Assembly (NCBI RefSeq): GCF_019429485.1
Contig: NZ_JAHXZN010000004.1
Coordinates: 186,001-250,000, forward strand
Source of the DNA: Sphingomonas citri
GTDB lineage: Bacteria > Pseudomonadota > Alphaproteobacteria > Sphingomonadales > Sphingomonadaceae
Reading direction: 5' to 3'
DNA length: 64,000 nucleotides
The stretch's first letter is position 1. The number at the start of each line of letters is the position of its first letter. Below, one piece after another: positions 10,701 through 17,990 of this stretch. Both the position numbers and the translations under genes were made by a program. The notes below the pieces were generated by a model. The model saw nothing but the letters and a program-made list of their open reading frames with translations, ran no database searches and was not told where the DNA came from.

Positions 10701-10905
10701 CGTCAAGAGCTACATCACCGTCGATCTCACCGGCAGCGTCAAGATCAACGATCGCGCGACCTTCTACGTCAACGTGATCAACCTGCTCGACGACCTGCCG
10801 CCGATCGACCCGGTGACCTATGGCGCCAACCTCTACAATCCGGTGCAGGGCGGCACCGGCATCTTCGGGCGCATGTTCCGCGCCGGCTTCAAGGTGGGGC
10901 TGTGA
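7774..10905 (+). CDS. TonB-dependent receptor
   Basis: A complete 1043-residue outer-membrane receptor. GTG start with AGGGAG 7 bases upstream; Sec signal peptide in the first ~35 residues (ending APAHAQA), a Pro/Glu-rich linker, then the TonB-box/plug region beginning GGDIVVTGSILR and IEVLRDGASSSYGADAIAGVVNIITK, the hallmark plug segment. The barrel ends in a hydrophobic strand (FRAGFKVGL). Its plug is of the large sphingomonad/caulobacter iron- or sugar-receptor type. No regulator or transporter neighbour hints at the ligand. A strong hairpin repeat follows the stop codon. Confidence 0.96.
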   Translation: MSDHRLFSRASLRHGVACSALALASLAVLAAAPAHAQAASPTTPPVPQSEQPPAPVEQSPVEPAAGTEAPAGGDIVVTGSILRTTDRASPSPVTTVSAEALDQRGVTTVQEGIQQLTSNNGPALTNSFTANGAFAGGASAVSLRGLSTNSTLVLFDGVRAAYYPLSDDGTRNFVDLNTIPDDIVDRIEVLRDGASSSYGADAIAGVVNIITKRQYKGIGGRAEAGISERGDASNQRLSLIAGTGDIDDNGYNAYVSGFYFRQSALYNRDRPYPYNTDDRRRICNDGECGPNQVVNGLDGNGGYTFSEGVFNTGGTLYVRPFDPTNTDAQGRYQQLNPALGCRTGPSYTLNAADLARTDADGNLVNAAAPTSVCQDDLVNNYGVISPQIERFGGSARFTARVGDNAEAYAMFNFQQSRVGYSGGNATIRGNANAGIDFPRFTTSGTGGAFAPGSFALTLPAYICDNGVGAANGIDTGCNASNGTLNPNNPFATAANPQVARIVGRIPSIRTYDETRSRVYRAALGIKGQVADTWDYAVDATAMHTDLRRLQRGYVRIDNLLTAIARGTYNFVDPFANTQAQQDFLSPDNVNDAQSDLAQVQATLGRSLATLPGGPLQLGLGIAYRYESINSPSANPDYNGPTDRYFVLNAFGIDGSRSVYSAFGELNAPIVDQFLVNVSGRYDKYSSGQSAFSPKVGAKFTPFRQLAIRGTYSRGFRIPSFGEANSLPTSGFVNASPSTYSDAFLAQYGCSQATFTSCPAYISNSSYGQTTRATPDLKPEKSRSFTAGVIFEPIRQLTLTVDYFNIKKTDAIAAADNQAAIDAYNAGQDAPAGFGLVPDVVDPRFPNARPRLAFVEASYVNENTIRSQGIDFGATGTLDIADDVSFTSAAQASLILELSTEFADGSKQTYQGTIGNYNLTAGSGTPRWRGTWQNTLNYKDYTLSATAQYFDGYNLSAEDQGGTRGDCSLNPGYVPCDVKSYITVDLTGSVKINDRATFYVNVINLLDDLPPIDPVTYGANLYNPVQGGTGIFGRMFRAGFKVGL

Positions 10906-10926
10906 TCTAGCGTCACGCTTCGTACT

Positions 10927-10959
10927 GCCGTCATCCTGAACTCGTTTCAGGATGACGGC
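10927..10959. terminator. 14-bp perfect hairpin after TBDR
   Basis: Arms 10927-10940 (GCCGTCATCCTGAA) and 10946-10959 are perfect complements around CTCGT. It starts 22 bases after the receptor stop and belongs to the same CGTCATCC-armed repeat family as 1877-1907. A terminator or 3'-end stabiliser role is inferred. Confidence 0.65.
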
Positions 10960-11066
10960 ATCATCGGGAGGACGAGTCGCCGAAGCGGCGTTGCTCCTCC
11001 TGTCACACCGGCGTCACCGATCGGGCCGAGAGCGCGCGGGCACTCGCTCTCCGGGGAACCGTAACG

Positions 11067-12689
11067 ATGACGCTCACGCTCTCCCGCCGCTCGCTGCTCG
11101 CCACCGGCATGCTCGGCCTCGGCGCGCTCGCGCTGCCCGGCTTCGCCGCGGCGCAGAGCGTGCTCGCCGCGCGCGGCTTCACCCACTCGGTCGCGAGCGG
11201 CGAGCCCGCGAGCGACTCGATGCTGCTGTGGACCCGCTACGTCCCCGCCAGCGGCGACTCGGCACGGCTGGTCGCCGAGATCAGCGACACCGCCGACTTC
11301 GCGCGCGTGATCGCGTCGGGCGCGTTCGTCACCGGTGCGTGGCGCGACTGGACCGCCAAGGTGACGCTCGACGGCCTGACCCCGGGCACCGACTATCACT
11401 ACCGCTTCGTCGCCGCCGACGGCACGCGCTCGCCGGTCGGCCGCACCCGCACCTTGCCGGGCGATGGCGCGCGCGACTTCACCGCCGCGATCTTCTCCTG
11501 CTCCAACCTCGGCTTCGGCTGGTTCAACGCCTACGGCCACGCCGCCGCGCGCGACGACCTCGATCTGGTGATCCACCTCGGCGACTATTTCTACGAATAT
11601 TCGCCGGGCAATTACCCGCCCAAGGCGGCGCAGGTGGCGGGGCGCGTGCCGCAGCCGCTGGCCGAGACGATCCACCTCGCCGACTATCGCCTGCGCTTCG
11701 CCAGCTATCGCGCCGACCCCGACCTGCAGGCGCTGCACGCGCGCGTGCCCTGGGTGGTGCAGTGGGACGATCACGAGAGCGCCAACGACAGCTGGGAGGG
11801 CGGCGCCGAGAACCACGACCCCGCCACCGAGGGTGACTGGAACCAGCGCCGCGCCGCCTCGGTCCAGGCCTATCGCGAGTGGATGCCGGTCAGCGAGGAG
11901 CCGTGGAAGGCCTATGAGATCGGCACGCTCGCGACCCTGTGGCGCACCGAGACGCGGCTGTTCGCGCGCTCGCGCCAGAACGAGATCGCGACGCTGCTGC
12001 GGTCGCCCGATCCCGCCGCCGCGCTCACGGCGTTCCGCGACGGCGCGTGGCAGGACCCGGCGGTCACGATGATGGGCTCGCAGCAGGAGGTGTGGCTGGC
12101 GCACGACCTGCGCCGCTCGGTCAAGCAGGGGCAGCGCTGGCAGGTGGTCGGCTTCGGCACGATCATGGGCAAGCAGCAGCTGCCCGTCGCGGCCGAGGCG
12201 CTGCTCGGCGGCGGCACCGGGCATGTCGACGATTACGTCCGCGGCGCGATCGCGGCGACGCGCGCCGGCGTGGCGTCGAACCTCGACTCCTGGGGCGGCT
12301 ATCCCGCCGCCCGCGCGCGCTTCCTGCGCTCGGCGCAGGCGGCCGAGGCCGACCTCGTCGTGCTCAGCGGGGACAGCCACAATGCCTGGGCGTTCGACCT
12401 GGCGCAGGACGGCGCCGCGGGGGTCGAGTTCGCCGGCCAGGCGGTGACCTCGCCCGGGTTCGAGAGCGCCTTCGCCACCGACCCGGCGCGGGTCGCGCGG
12501 ATGATGGTGGAGGGCAATCCCGAGCTCAAATGGTGCGACACGTCGCGGCGCGGCTATATGGCGCTGACGATCACGCCCGAGCAGGTGCGCAACGACTGGC
12601 TGTTCGTCGACACGATCCGCCAGCGCACGCCGCGCGCCAGCGTCGGCCACAGCGCGACGGTGCGGCGCGGGCGGCGGGCGATGGCGTAG
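11067..12689 (+). CDS. phoD: PhoD-like alkaline phosphatase, Tat-exported
   Basis: A 540-residue secreted metallophosphodiesterase/phosphomonoesterase that releases phosphate from organic phosphates. The N-terminus carries a twin-arginine signal (SRRSLLATG, hydrophobic core, cleavage near FAAAQS). PhoD-type metal-site motifs are visible: HLGDYFYEY (Asp plus Tyr ligands), WDDHESAND, and the later SGDSHNAWAFDL. Length and the N-terminal Fn3-like PhoD_N domain (HSVASGEPASDSMLLWTRY) fit the family. No Pho box was recognised upstream. Confidence 0.93.
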   Translation: MTLTLSRRSLLATGMLGLGALALPGFAAAQSVLAARGFTHSVASGEPASDSMLLWTRYVPASGDSARLVAEISDTADFARVIASGAFVTGAWRDWTAKVTLDGLTPGTDYHYRFVAADGTRSPVGRTRTLPGDGARDFTAAIFSCSNLGFGWFNAYGHAAARDDLDLVIHLGDYFYEYSPGNYPPKAAQVAGRVPQPLAETIHLADYRLRFASYRADPDLQALHARVPWVVQWDDHESANDSWEGGAENHDPATEGDWNQRRAASVQAYREWMPVSEEPWKAYEIGTLATLWRTETRLFARSRQNEIATLLRSPDPAAALTAFRDGAWQDPAVTMMGSQQEVWLAHDLRRSVKQGQRWQVVGFGTIMGKQQLPVAAEALLGGGTGHVDDYVRGAIAATRAGVASNLDSWGGYPAARARFLRSAQAAEADLVVLSGDSHNAWAFDLAQDGAAGVEFAGQAVTSPGFESAFATDPARVARMMVEGNPELKWCDTSRRGYMALTITPEQVRNDWLFVDTIRQRTPRASVGHSATVRRGRRAMA

Positions 12690-12694
12690 GCTTT

Positions 12695-12799
12695 ACTCCC
12701 CCTCCCCTTCAGGGGAGGGGCAGGGGTGGGGCGTCGCCGCGAGCGTCGTCGTTTGAGGAAGCGCCCCACCCCGACCCTCCCCTGAAGGGAAGGGAGTGG
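12695..12799. repeat. palindromic repeat between convergent genes
   Basis: Two GC-rich arms, about 12695-12740 and 12761-12799, each with its own short hairpin (CCCCTTCAGGGG and CCCTGAAGGG), are inverted copies of each other (AGGGGTGGGGCG versus CGCCCCACCCC). It fills the gap between phoD and the convergent HxlR gene and could terminate both transcripts. Confidence 0.7.
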
Positions 12800-12821
12800 T
12801 CGGTGCGCACTTCCCACGACC

Positions 12822-13205
12822 TCACCCCGCGCGCGCGTCGAACGCCGCGCGCGCCGCGTCCACCTCGGGCATCGCCTCGCGCGTCCAGCGATACAGCGCG
12901 CGGAACGGCGGCTGGAGCGAGCGGCCCAGCGGCGTGATCGCATATTCCACCGCCACCGGGGAGGTCGCCAGCACGCGCCGCTCGACCAGGCCGTTGCGCT
13001 CCAGCCGGCGCAGGCATTGCGTCAGCGCCTTCTGCGTCACCCCCTCCAGCCCGCGCCGGATCGCGTTGAAGCGCAGCGGCCCGTCGTCGAGTACGGTCAG
13101 CACCATCATCGTCCATTTGTCGGCGATCTGGTCGAACAGGTCGCGGCTCGGGCAGTCGCTGGAGAAACGACGCCGGCACTCGGCCTTGTCCGCGGGCGGA
13201 TGCAT
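12822..13205 (-). CDS. HxlR-family transcriptional regulator
   Basis: A 127-residue winged-helix protein of the HxlR/MarR-like group. The conserved start CPSRDLFDQIADKWTMMVL, the RFNAIRRGLEGVTQKALTQCLRRLERNGLVER recognition region and VEYAITPLG wing are all typical. The single N-terminal cysteine segment (SSDCPSRD) is often redox-sensing in this family. Divergent from the flavin oxidoreductase at 13307, the usual arrangement where the regulator controls an electrophile-responsive enzyme. Confidence 0.93.
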   Translation of the reverse strand: MHPPADKAECRRRFSSDCPSRDLFDQIADKWTMMVLTVLDDGPLRFNAIRRGLEGVTQKALTQCLRRLERNGLVERRVLATSPVAVEYAITPLGRSLQPPFRALYRWTREAMPEVDAARAAFDARAG

Positions 13206-13220
13206 GGAGGTTTCCTCGAC

Positions 13221-13276
13221 GATACCTAGTGACGCGGTGGCGCCTCATTGACACCTGGTATCCTAGATATACCTAA
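13221..13276. promoter_or_regulatory. divergent promoter/operator region, HxlR to OYE gene
   Basis: A consensus -35 TTGACA (13248-13253) points toward the oxidoreductase. Immediately downstream GGTATCCTAGATATACC (13257-13273) has GGTAT/ATACC inverted arms, and a related GATACCTAG occurs at 13221-13229, near the regulator start. Two related half-site groups over a divergent promoter fit an HxlR-type operator; the exact site is inference. Confidence 0.5.
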
Positions 13277-13306
13277 GAGGCGTCTATCGCAACGGAGCTT
13301 GCCCGC

Positions 13307-14419
13307 ATGGCCTCGGCCGACATCCTCTTCCGCCCGTTTCGTCTCAAGTCGCTGGAGCTGGCGAACCGCATCGTCATGGCGCCCATGACGCGCACCTTCG
13401 CGCCCGAAGGTGTGCCGGGCGCCGCCAACGCGGCCTATTACCAGCGCCGCGCCGAGGGCGGCGTGGGTCTGATCCTGTCCGAGGGCACAGTGATCGATCG
13501 CCCCGCCGCGCGCAACGAACCCGCTATCCCCTTCTTCCACGGCGAGCGCGCGCTGGCGGGCTGGCAGCAGGTGATCGACGCGGTCCACGCCGCCGGCGGC
13601 AAGATGGGGCCGCAGCTGTGGCACACCGGCTCGACCAAGGGGCAGAGCGGCTGGGAGCCCGAGGTGGCGGTGGAGAGCCCGTCGGGGCTGCTCGCGCCCG
13701 ACCGCCCGCGCGGCCAGACGATGAGCGAGGAGGATATCGCCGACACCGTCGCCGCCTTCGCGCGCGCGGCGGCCGACGCCCAGCGGCTCGGCTTCGACAC
13801 GGTCGAGATCCACGGCGCGCATGGCTATCTGATCGACCAGTTCTTCTGGTCGGGCACCAACAAGCGCGAGGACCGCTACGGCGGCGCGACGATCCGCGAG
13901 CGCGCGCGGCTGGCGGGCGAGGTGGTGGCGGCGATCCGCGCCGCGGTGGGTGAGGATTATCCGCTCATCCTGCGCGTCAGCCAGTGGAAGCAGCAGGATT
14001 TCGGCGCGCGGCTGGCGCACACGCCCGACGAGATGGCGGACTGGCTCCAGCCGCTGGTCGACGCCGGGGTCGACGTGCTGCACTGCTCGCAGCGCCGCTT
14101 CTGGGAGCCCGAGTTCCCCGAGCTGGACGGCGCGCAGGGCCTCAACTTCGCGGGCTGGGCGAAGAAGCTGACCGGCGCGACGACGATCAGCGTCGGCTCG
14201 GTCGGCCTGTCGGGCGAGTTCATCGCGGCGTTCGGCGGCGAGGCGTCGCGGCCCGAAGGGCTGGAGCGGCTGATCGAGCGGATGGAGCGCGACGAGTTCG
14301 ACCTGATCGCGGTGGGCCGCGCGCTGATCAGTGACCCGCAATGGGTCGCCAAGGTACGCGCCGGCGACAGCGACGGGCTGAAGGACTTCGACGCGAGCGC
14401 GCTGCGCGAGCTGGTGTGA
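13307..14419 (+). CDS. NADH:flavin oxidoreductase, old yellow enzyme family
   Basis: A 370-residue FMN-dependent TIM-barrel enzyme that reduces activated alkenes or nitro compounds with NAD(P)H. The start (LFRPFRLKSLELANRIVMAPMTR), the active-site segment EIHGAHGYLIDQF and the C-terminal phosphate-binding SVGSVGLSG and DLIAVGRALISDP are standard. The family's HGAHGYL histidine is present. Control by the divergent HxlR regulator is likely. Confidence 0.92.
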   Translation: MASADILFRPFRLKSLELANRIVMAPMTRTFAPEGVPGAANAAYYQRRAEGGVGLILSEGTVIDRPAARNEPAIPFFHGERALAGWQQVIDAVHAAGGKMGPQLWHTGSTKGQSGWEPEVAVESPSGLLAPDRPRGQTMSEEDIADTVAAFARAAADAQRLGFDTVEIHGAHGYLIDQFFWSGTNKREDRYGGATIRERARLAGEVVAAIRAAVGEDYPLILRVSQWKQQDFGARLAHTPDEMADWLQPLVDAGVDVLHCSQRRFWEPEFPELDGAQGLNFAGWAKKLTGATTISVGSVGLSGEFIAAFGGEASRPEGLERLIERMERDEFDLIAVGRALISDPQWVAKVRAGDSDGLKDFDASALRELV

Positions 14420-14886
14420 GGTGAGGGCGGGCGGGGCGGGGGTTACGTCTCCCCCGCACCGCCTCGGCACTGTTCGTGGCCGTCGAGGCGGTGTGGCGAG
14501 CGTCGTCCCGTGTTCGCGCATAGTCAGGGCACGTAGAGGTAGGGCGCACCGCTGTGCTTGACCCGGGGGTCCCCGCATCCGCGGAAAACGGGGAGAGGCG
14601 CGCTCTCAAATCCCTTGTCCGTCATCCCCGCGCAGGCGGGGATCCGGACGCGCGGACGTCCGCGATGAAGCCGCCACGTCGGCGTGCATGGATCCCCGCC
14701 TGCGCGCGGATGACGAGCTAGGCTAGTGCAAGTGTCGGGGCTAGCGCCGTGCAGCGCTGCCGCGGTCGCAAGGCGTTCGCGTGGGTCAGCGTTCGCGCCG
14801 CCTTCCTTCCTATCGCTGCTCCTGCCTCCGAAGCGGTGCGAAGCGCCGCGCGATGCGTTATGCTCCGGTGAGTCGGAGACACGCGC
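14420..14886. other. intergenic region with one palindromic repeat; no gene seen
   Basis: 467 bases between the oxidoreductase and a small membrane-protein gene. It contains the inverted repeat 14620-14645/14690-14715 (listed separately). Open frames here are arginine- and proline-rich and look like non-coding shadows. No promoter with a convincing -35/-10 pair was found. Confidence 0.6.
14620..14715. repeat. palindromic intergenic repeat
   Basis: Arms 14620-14645 (CGTCATCCCCGCGCAGG...) and 14690-14715 are inverted copies with one or two mismatches; the 44-base spacer contains a smaller GCGGACGTCCGC palindrome. The CGTCATCC arm start links it to the hairpins at 1877, 10927 and 43570. Confidence 0.75.
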
Positions 14887-15075
14887 ATGTTCATGGACTT
14901 CCGCGATCAGCCCCCGCCGCCGCGCTGGGAGCCGCGTCCCCTGCGCCCGCGCCTGTCGGCGCGGCAGGAGCGCTGGCTCGGTCGGCTGGTGCTGGCCAAC
15001 ATGCTGCTGCTGCTGCTCGCCCCGATCGGCGGCGCCACGCTGATCGACGCGCTCCTCACCCTGTTCCGGAACTGA
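14887..15075 (+). CDS. small single-span membrane protein, hypothetical
   Basis: 62 residues: a proline/arginine-rich N-terminus, then one hydrophobic helix (residues ~33-57, LGRLVLANMLLLLLAPIGG) and a short tail. ATG at 14887 has GGAG 8-9 bases upstream; codon use has the same GC-rich third positions as neighbours. I do not recognise the family. Confidence 0.6.
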   Translation: MFMDFRDQPPPPRWEPRPLRPRLSARQERWLGRLVLANMLLLLLAPIGGATLIDALLTLFRN

Positions 15076-15082
15076 GCCGCGC

Positions 15083-16423
15083 TCACCCGCGCGCGCTGCG
15101 CGACCGCAGCGTGACGACGCGGCCGGGCGACTCGGCCGCGGCGAGCCGGAAGCGGCCGACCTGCCCGCCCAGTGTCGCGGCGCGCTCGGCCAGCCCGTGC
15201 GTGGCCGCGTTGGTCTGTTCGGCCATCGCCGCATTCTCCTGCGTCATGCGGCTCATCTCGGCGATGGCGCTGTTGACCTGCGCGATGCCGCGGGCCTGCT
15301 CGCGCGCACTCACCGCCACCTCGCCGACCAGGCCGCGCACGTCCTCGACCCGCGCGAGGATCTGGCGCAGCGCCGCGGCGGTCTCGCCGACGAGACGGAC
15401 CCCCGCGCCGATCTCGCCGGTAGCGGCGGCGATCTGCGCCTTCACCTCGCTCGCCGCGGTGGCCGAGCGCTGCGCCAGCGCGCGCACCTCCTGCGCCACC
15501 ACGGCGAAGCCGCGCCCGGCGTCGCCGGCGCGTGCCGCCTCGACGCCCGCGTTGAGCGCGAGCAGGTTGGTCTGGAAGGCGATGCCGTCGATCAGCGCGA
15601 TGATCTCGCCGATCTCGCTGCCCGATCGCTCGATCCCCGTCATCGCCGCGATGGCCTGCTGCGCCACCGCGCCGCTCGCCGCTGCTTCGGCGCTCGCCTC
15701 CGCGGCGAGCCGATCGGCGCGTGCGCTGTCGTCGGCGCTGGTGGCGACGCTGCGGGTCAGCTGGTCGAGCGCCGCCGCGCTCTGTTCCAGCGCCGCCGCC
15801 TGGCGCTCGGTGCGGCCGCTGAGCGCGTCGGCCGCGTCGCGGATCTCGCGCGTGTCGCCGTCGATGGCGCGCGCGGTCTCGCCCACCGCGCCCACCATCT
15901 GGCGCAGGTCGCCGAGCAGGCGATTGTAGGCGGCGCGCACCGGCTCATATTGCTCGATCAGCCGGTCCTCCAACGGGCGGCTGAGATCGCCCTGGGCGAG
16001 CCGCCCGAGACCGTCGCTGAGCGCCGTCACCATCGACGCGACGTCGCTGAGGTCGCTGCACGTCACGATCGTCGCCGGGCGCCCGCGCCACCGCGTGGCG
16101 AACAGCATCATCATCGCCGGGAAGTCCGCGCCGCCGCGCCGCGTGCAGCGCCAACGAAACCGCAGCACGCCGCCGCGCTGCGACTCCTCGACGCGGCGCC
16201 GGATCAGCGTCTCCGTGGGGGTGCCGCAATCCTGCCGCTCCGGCGAGGTGATGCCCGCCGTCGCGCCGACGAACTCCTCACGCGCATAGCCGAACAAGGC
16301 GAGCGCGGCGGGATTGCAGTCGACGTAGATGCCGTCCTGGATGACATAGATCGCGTCGGGCGAGTTGGCGTAATAGACGTCTCCGACGCTCGGCGCGCGG
16401 TGATGCCTGATGATCGTTCGCAC
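15083..16423 (-). CDS. soluble methyl-accepting chemotaxis protein with PAS domain
   Basis: A cytoplasmic chemoreceptor of 446 residues without membrane helices. Order: PAS sensor (~15-125, [20 protein letters not shown]), HAMP-like segment ([14 protein letters not shown]) and the MCP signalling hairpin with the tip [19 protein letters not shown]. It would signal through CheW/CheA; no C-terminal CheR-tethering pentapeptide is present. The GTG at 16423 is preferred because AAGGGAG precedes it; seven upstream codons from another GTG overlap that ribosome site. It lies 96 bases downstream of a paralogue in the same direction, so both are probably cotranscribed. No other chemotaxis gene is nearby. 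Confidence 0.92.
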   Translation of the reverse strand: MRTIIRHHRAPSVGDVYYANSPDAIYVIQDGIYVDCNPAALALFGYAREEFVGATAGITSPERQDCGTPTETLIRRRVEESQRGGVLRFRWRCTRRGGADFPAMMMLFATRWRGRPATIVTCSDLSDVASMVTALSDGLGRLAQGDLSRPLEDRLIEQYEPVRAAYNRLLGDLRQMVGAVGETARAIDGDTREIRDAADALSGRTERQAAALEQSAAALDQLTRSVATSADDSARADRLAAEASAEAAASGAVAQQAIAAMTGIERSGSEIGEIIALIDGIAFQTNLLALNAGVEAARAGDAGRGFAVVAQEVRALAQRSATAASEVKAQIAAATGEIGAGVRLVGETAAALRQILARVEDVRGLVGEVAVSAREQARGIAQVNSAIAEMSRMTQENAAMAEQTNAATHGLAERAATLGGQVGRFRLAAAESPGRVVTLRSRSARG

Positions 16424-16519
16424 CCATCGCTCCCTTCTGACCACAACGGCCTCTCTATAGCCGGCCCGCCGCCGGGCGATCGGACGTCGCGCCGCGGCTG
16501 ACCCGTGACGACCGGCGCG

Positions 16520-17908
16520 TCAGTCGAGCCGTGCCGGGATCGCGACCGCGCGCCTGCTCGTCGCGGCATCGAGCCGGAATCGTCCCGCGTCGCGTTCAAG
16601 CTGCGCCGCGCGCTCGGCGAGGTCGTGCGCGGCGGCCTTGGTCTGCTCGATCATCGCGGCATGCTGCTGCGTCGCGCCGCTCATCTCCGCCACCGCGACG
16701 TTGAGCTGGCCGATGCCGTCCGCCTCCTGCCGCGTGGCACGCGCGACGCGCGCGATGCGCTCGTCGATGCCGTCGATCTGCGCGAGGATGCGGTGCAGCG
16801 CCGCCGCGGTCTCGTCCACCAGGCCGACGCCGGCGTCGACTTGGCCCGCGGCGGCGCCGATCCGCTGCTTGACCTCGCGCGCCGCCGCGGCCGAGCGCTG
16901 CGCCAGCGCGCGTACCTCCTGTGCCACCACCGCGAAGCCGCGGCCCGCGTCGCCGGCGCGCGCCGCTTCGACCCCGGCGTTGAGCGCGAGCAGGTTGGTC
17001 TGGAAGGCGATGCCGTCGATCACGCCGATGATCTCGGCGATCGCGTGGCTGGACTGATCGATCTCGCGCATCGCCGCGATGGCGCGCTGCGCCAGCGTCG
17101 CGGTGGCGCCGGCATCGGCGCGGGCGGCGGCGGTGAGCGCACTCGCCGCGTCGGTCTCGCCCGCGGTGGCGGTGAGGCTGGCGGTGAGCTGATCGAGCGC
17201 CGCCGCGCTCTGCTCCAGCGCGGCGACCTGCCGCTCGATCCGGTCGGACACGCCCTCCGCGGCGACGCTGATCTCCGCGGTGCCGCCGCGCATCTCTCGC
17301 GCCCCCGTCGCCACTGCGCCGACGAGCCGGCGCAGGTCGTCGACCAAAGCGTTGAACGATCCGCGGATCGTCTCGTAGCGCGGCGCGAAGGCGGTGCGGA
17401 TCGGCTGGGTGAGATCGCCCGCGGCGAGGCGGCCCAGACCAGCGGTGACGCCGCCGATCATCTGCGCGACGTCGGTGAGGTCGACGGTGGTGCCCACCAC
17501 CATCGGCTCGCCGTCCAATTCGGCGGCGAGTAAGGTGACCAGCCCGGGAAACTGGCTGCCGTCCTTGCGCTGGCACTGCCACTCGAACCGCGCCACGCCG
17601 GTGCGGATCGCTTCCTGCGCGCGCGGCGTGATCAGCTCGGCCGAGGGCGTGCCGCACGGCTGCACCGCCGGCGAGAGCAGCGCGGGGCTGCTGCCGATGA
17701 ACTCGTCGCGCGTATAGCCGAAGAGTTCCAGCGCGCCCGGGTTGCAGAAGAGGAAGCGATCGTTCCGCGCGGCGTAGATGGCGTCGGGCACGAGATGAAC
17801 GAACAGCTCGGCGGGACTGGTTCGACGCTGCCACCAGCGTCCCGTGCGCCATTCCGTCAATCCGCCGCCCTCATGTTGGCGGCCCGTGGCCGCGCCCGAC
17901 CCGTTCAT
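16520..17908 (-). CDS. soluble methyl-accepting chemotaxis protein with PAS domain (paralogue)
   Basis: 462 residues with the same architecture as its neighbour: PAS ([38 protein letters not shown] region, ~35-150), HAMP-like [13 protein letters not shown], then the MCP hairpin with the same [16 protein letters not shown] tip. No membrane segment is seen. The two genes look like a tandem duplication, with PAS domains more diverged than the signalling domains, which suggests different ligands or redox cofactors. The ATG at 17908 lacks an obvious ribosome site, so the start is uncertain; a TTG at residue 17 is an alternative. Confidence 0.9.
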   Translation of the reverse strand: MNGSGAATGRQHEGGGLTEWRTGRWWQRRTSPAELFVHLVPDAIYAARNDRFLFCNPGALELFGYTRDEFIGSSPALLSPAVQPCGTPSAELITPRAQEAIRTGVARFEWQCQRKDGSQFPGLVTLLAAELDGEPMVVGTTVDLTDVAQMIGGVTAGLGRLAAGDLTQPIRTAFAPRYETIRGSFNALVDDLRRLVGAVATGAREMRGGTAEISVAAEGVSDRIERQVAALEQSAAALDQLTASLTATAGETDAASALTAAARADAGATATLAQRAIAAMREIDQSSHAIAEIIGVIDGIAFQTNLLALNAGVEAARAGDAGRGFAVVAQEVRALAQRSAAAAREVKQRIGAAAGQVDAGVGLVDETAAALHRILAQIDGIDERIARVARATRQEADGIGQLNVAVAEMSGATQQHAAMIEQTKAAAHDLAERAAQLERDAGRFRLDAATSRRAVAIPARLD

Positions 17909-17921
17909 TATAGCGGATCAG

Positions 17922-17949
17922 GCGCGGGGCGCGGGGCGCGGGGCGCGGA
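17922..17949. repeat. 7-bp tandem repeat (GCGCGGG), four units
   Basis: GCGCGGG at 17922, 17929 and 17936 followed by GCGCGGA at 17943. It lies just upstream of the chemoreceptor gene (minus strand), in its 5' region, and downstream of the convergently placed receptor end; slippage could change spacing to the start codon. Confidence 0.7.
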
Positions 17950-17990
17950 GTGCCGGGGCGGCGGCGGTGCGTGCCGCCGCCCGTCGCGGG

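Noticed and set aside
17922..17949. CRISPR-like repeats
   Set aside because: The units are contiguous 7-mers without spacers.
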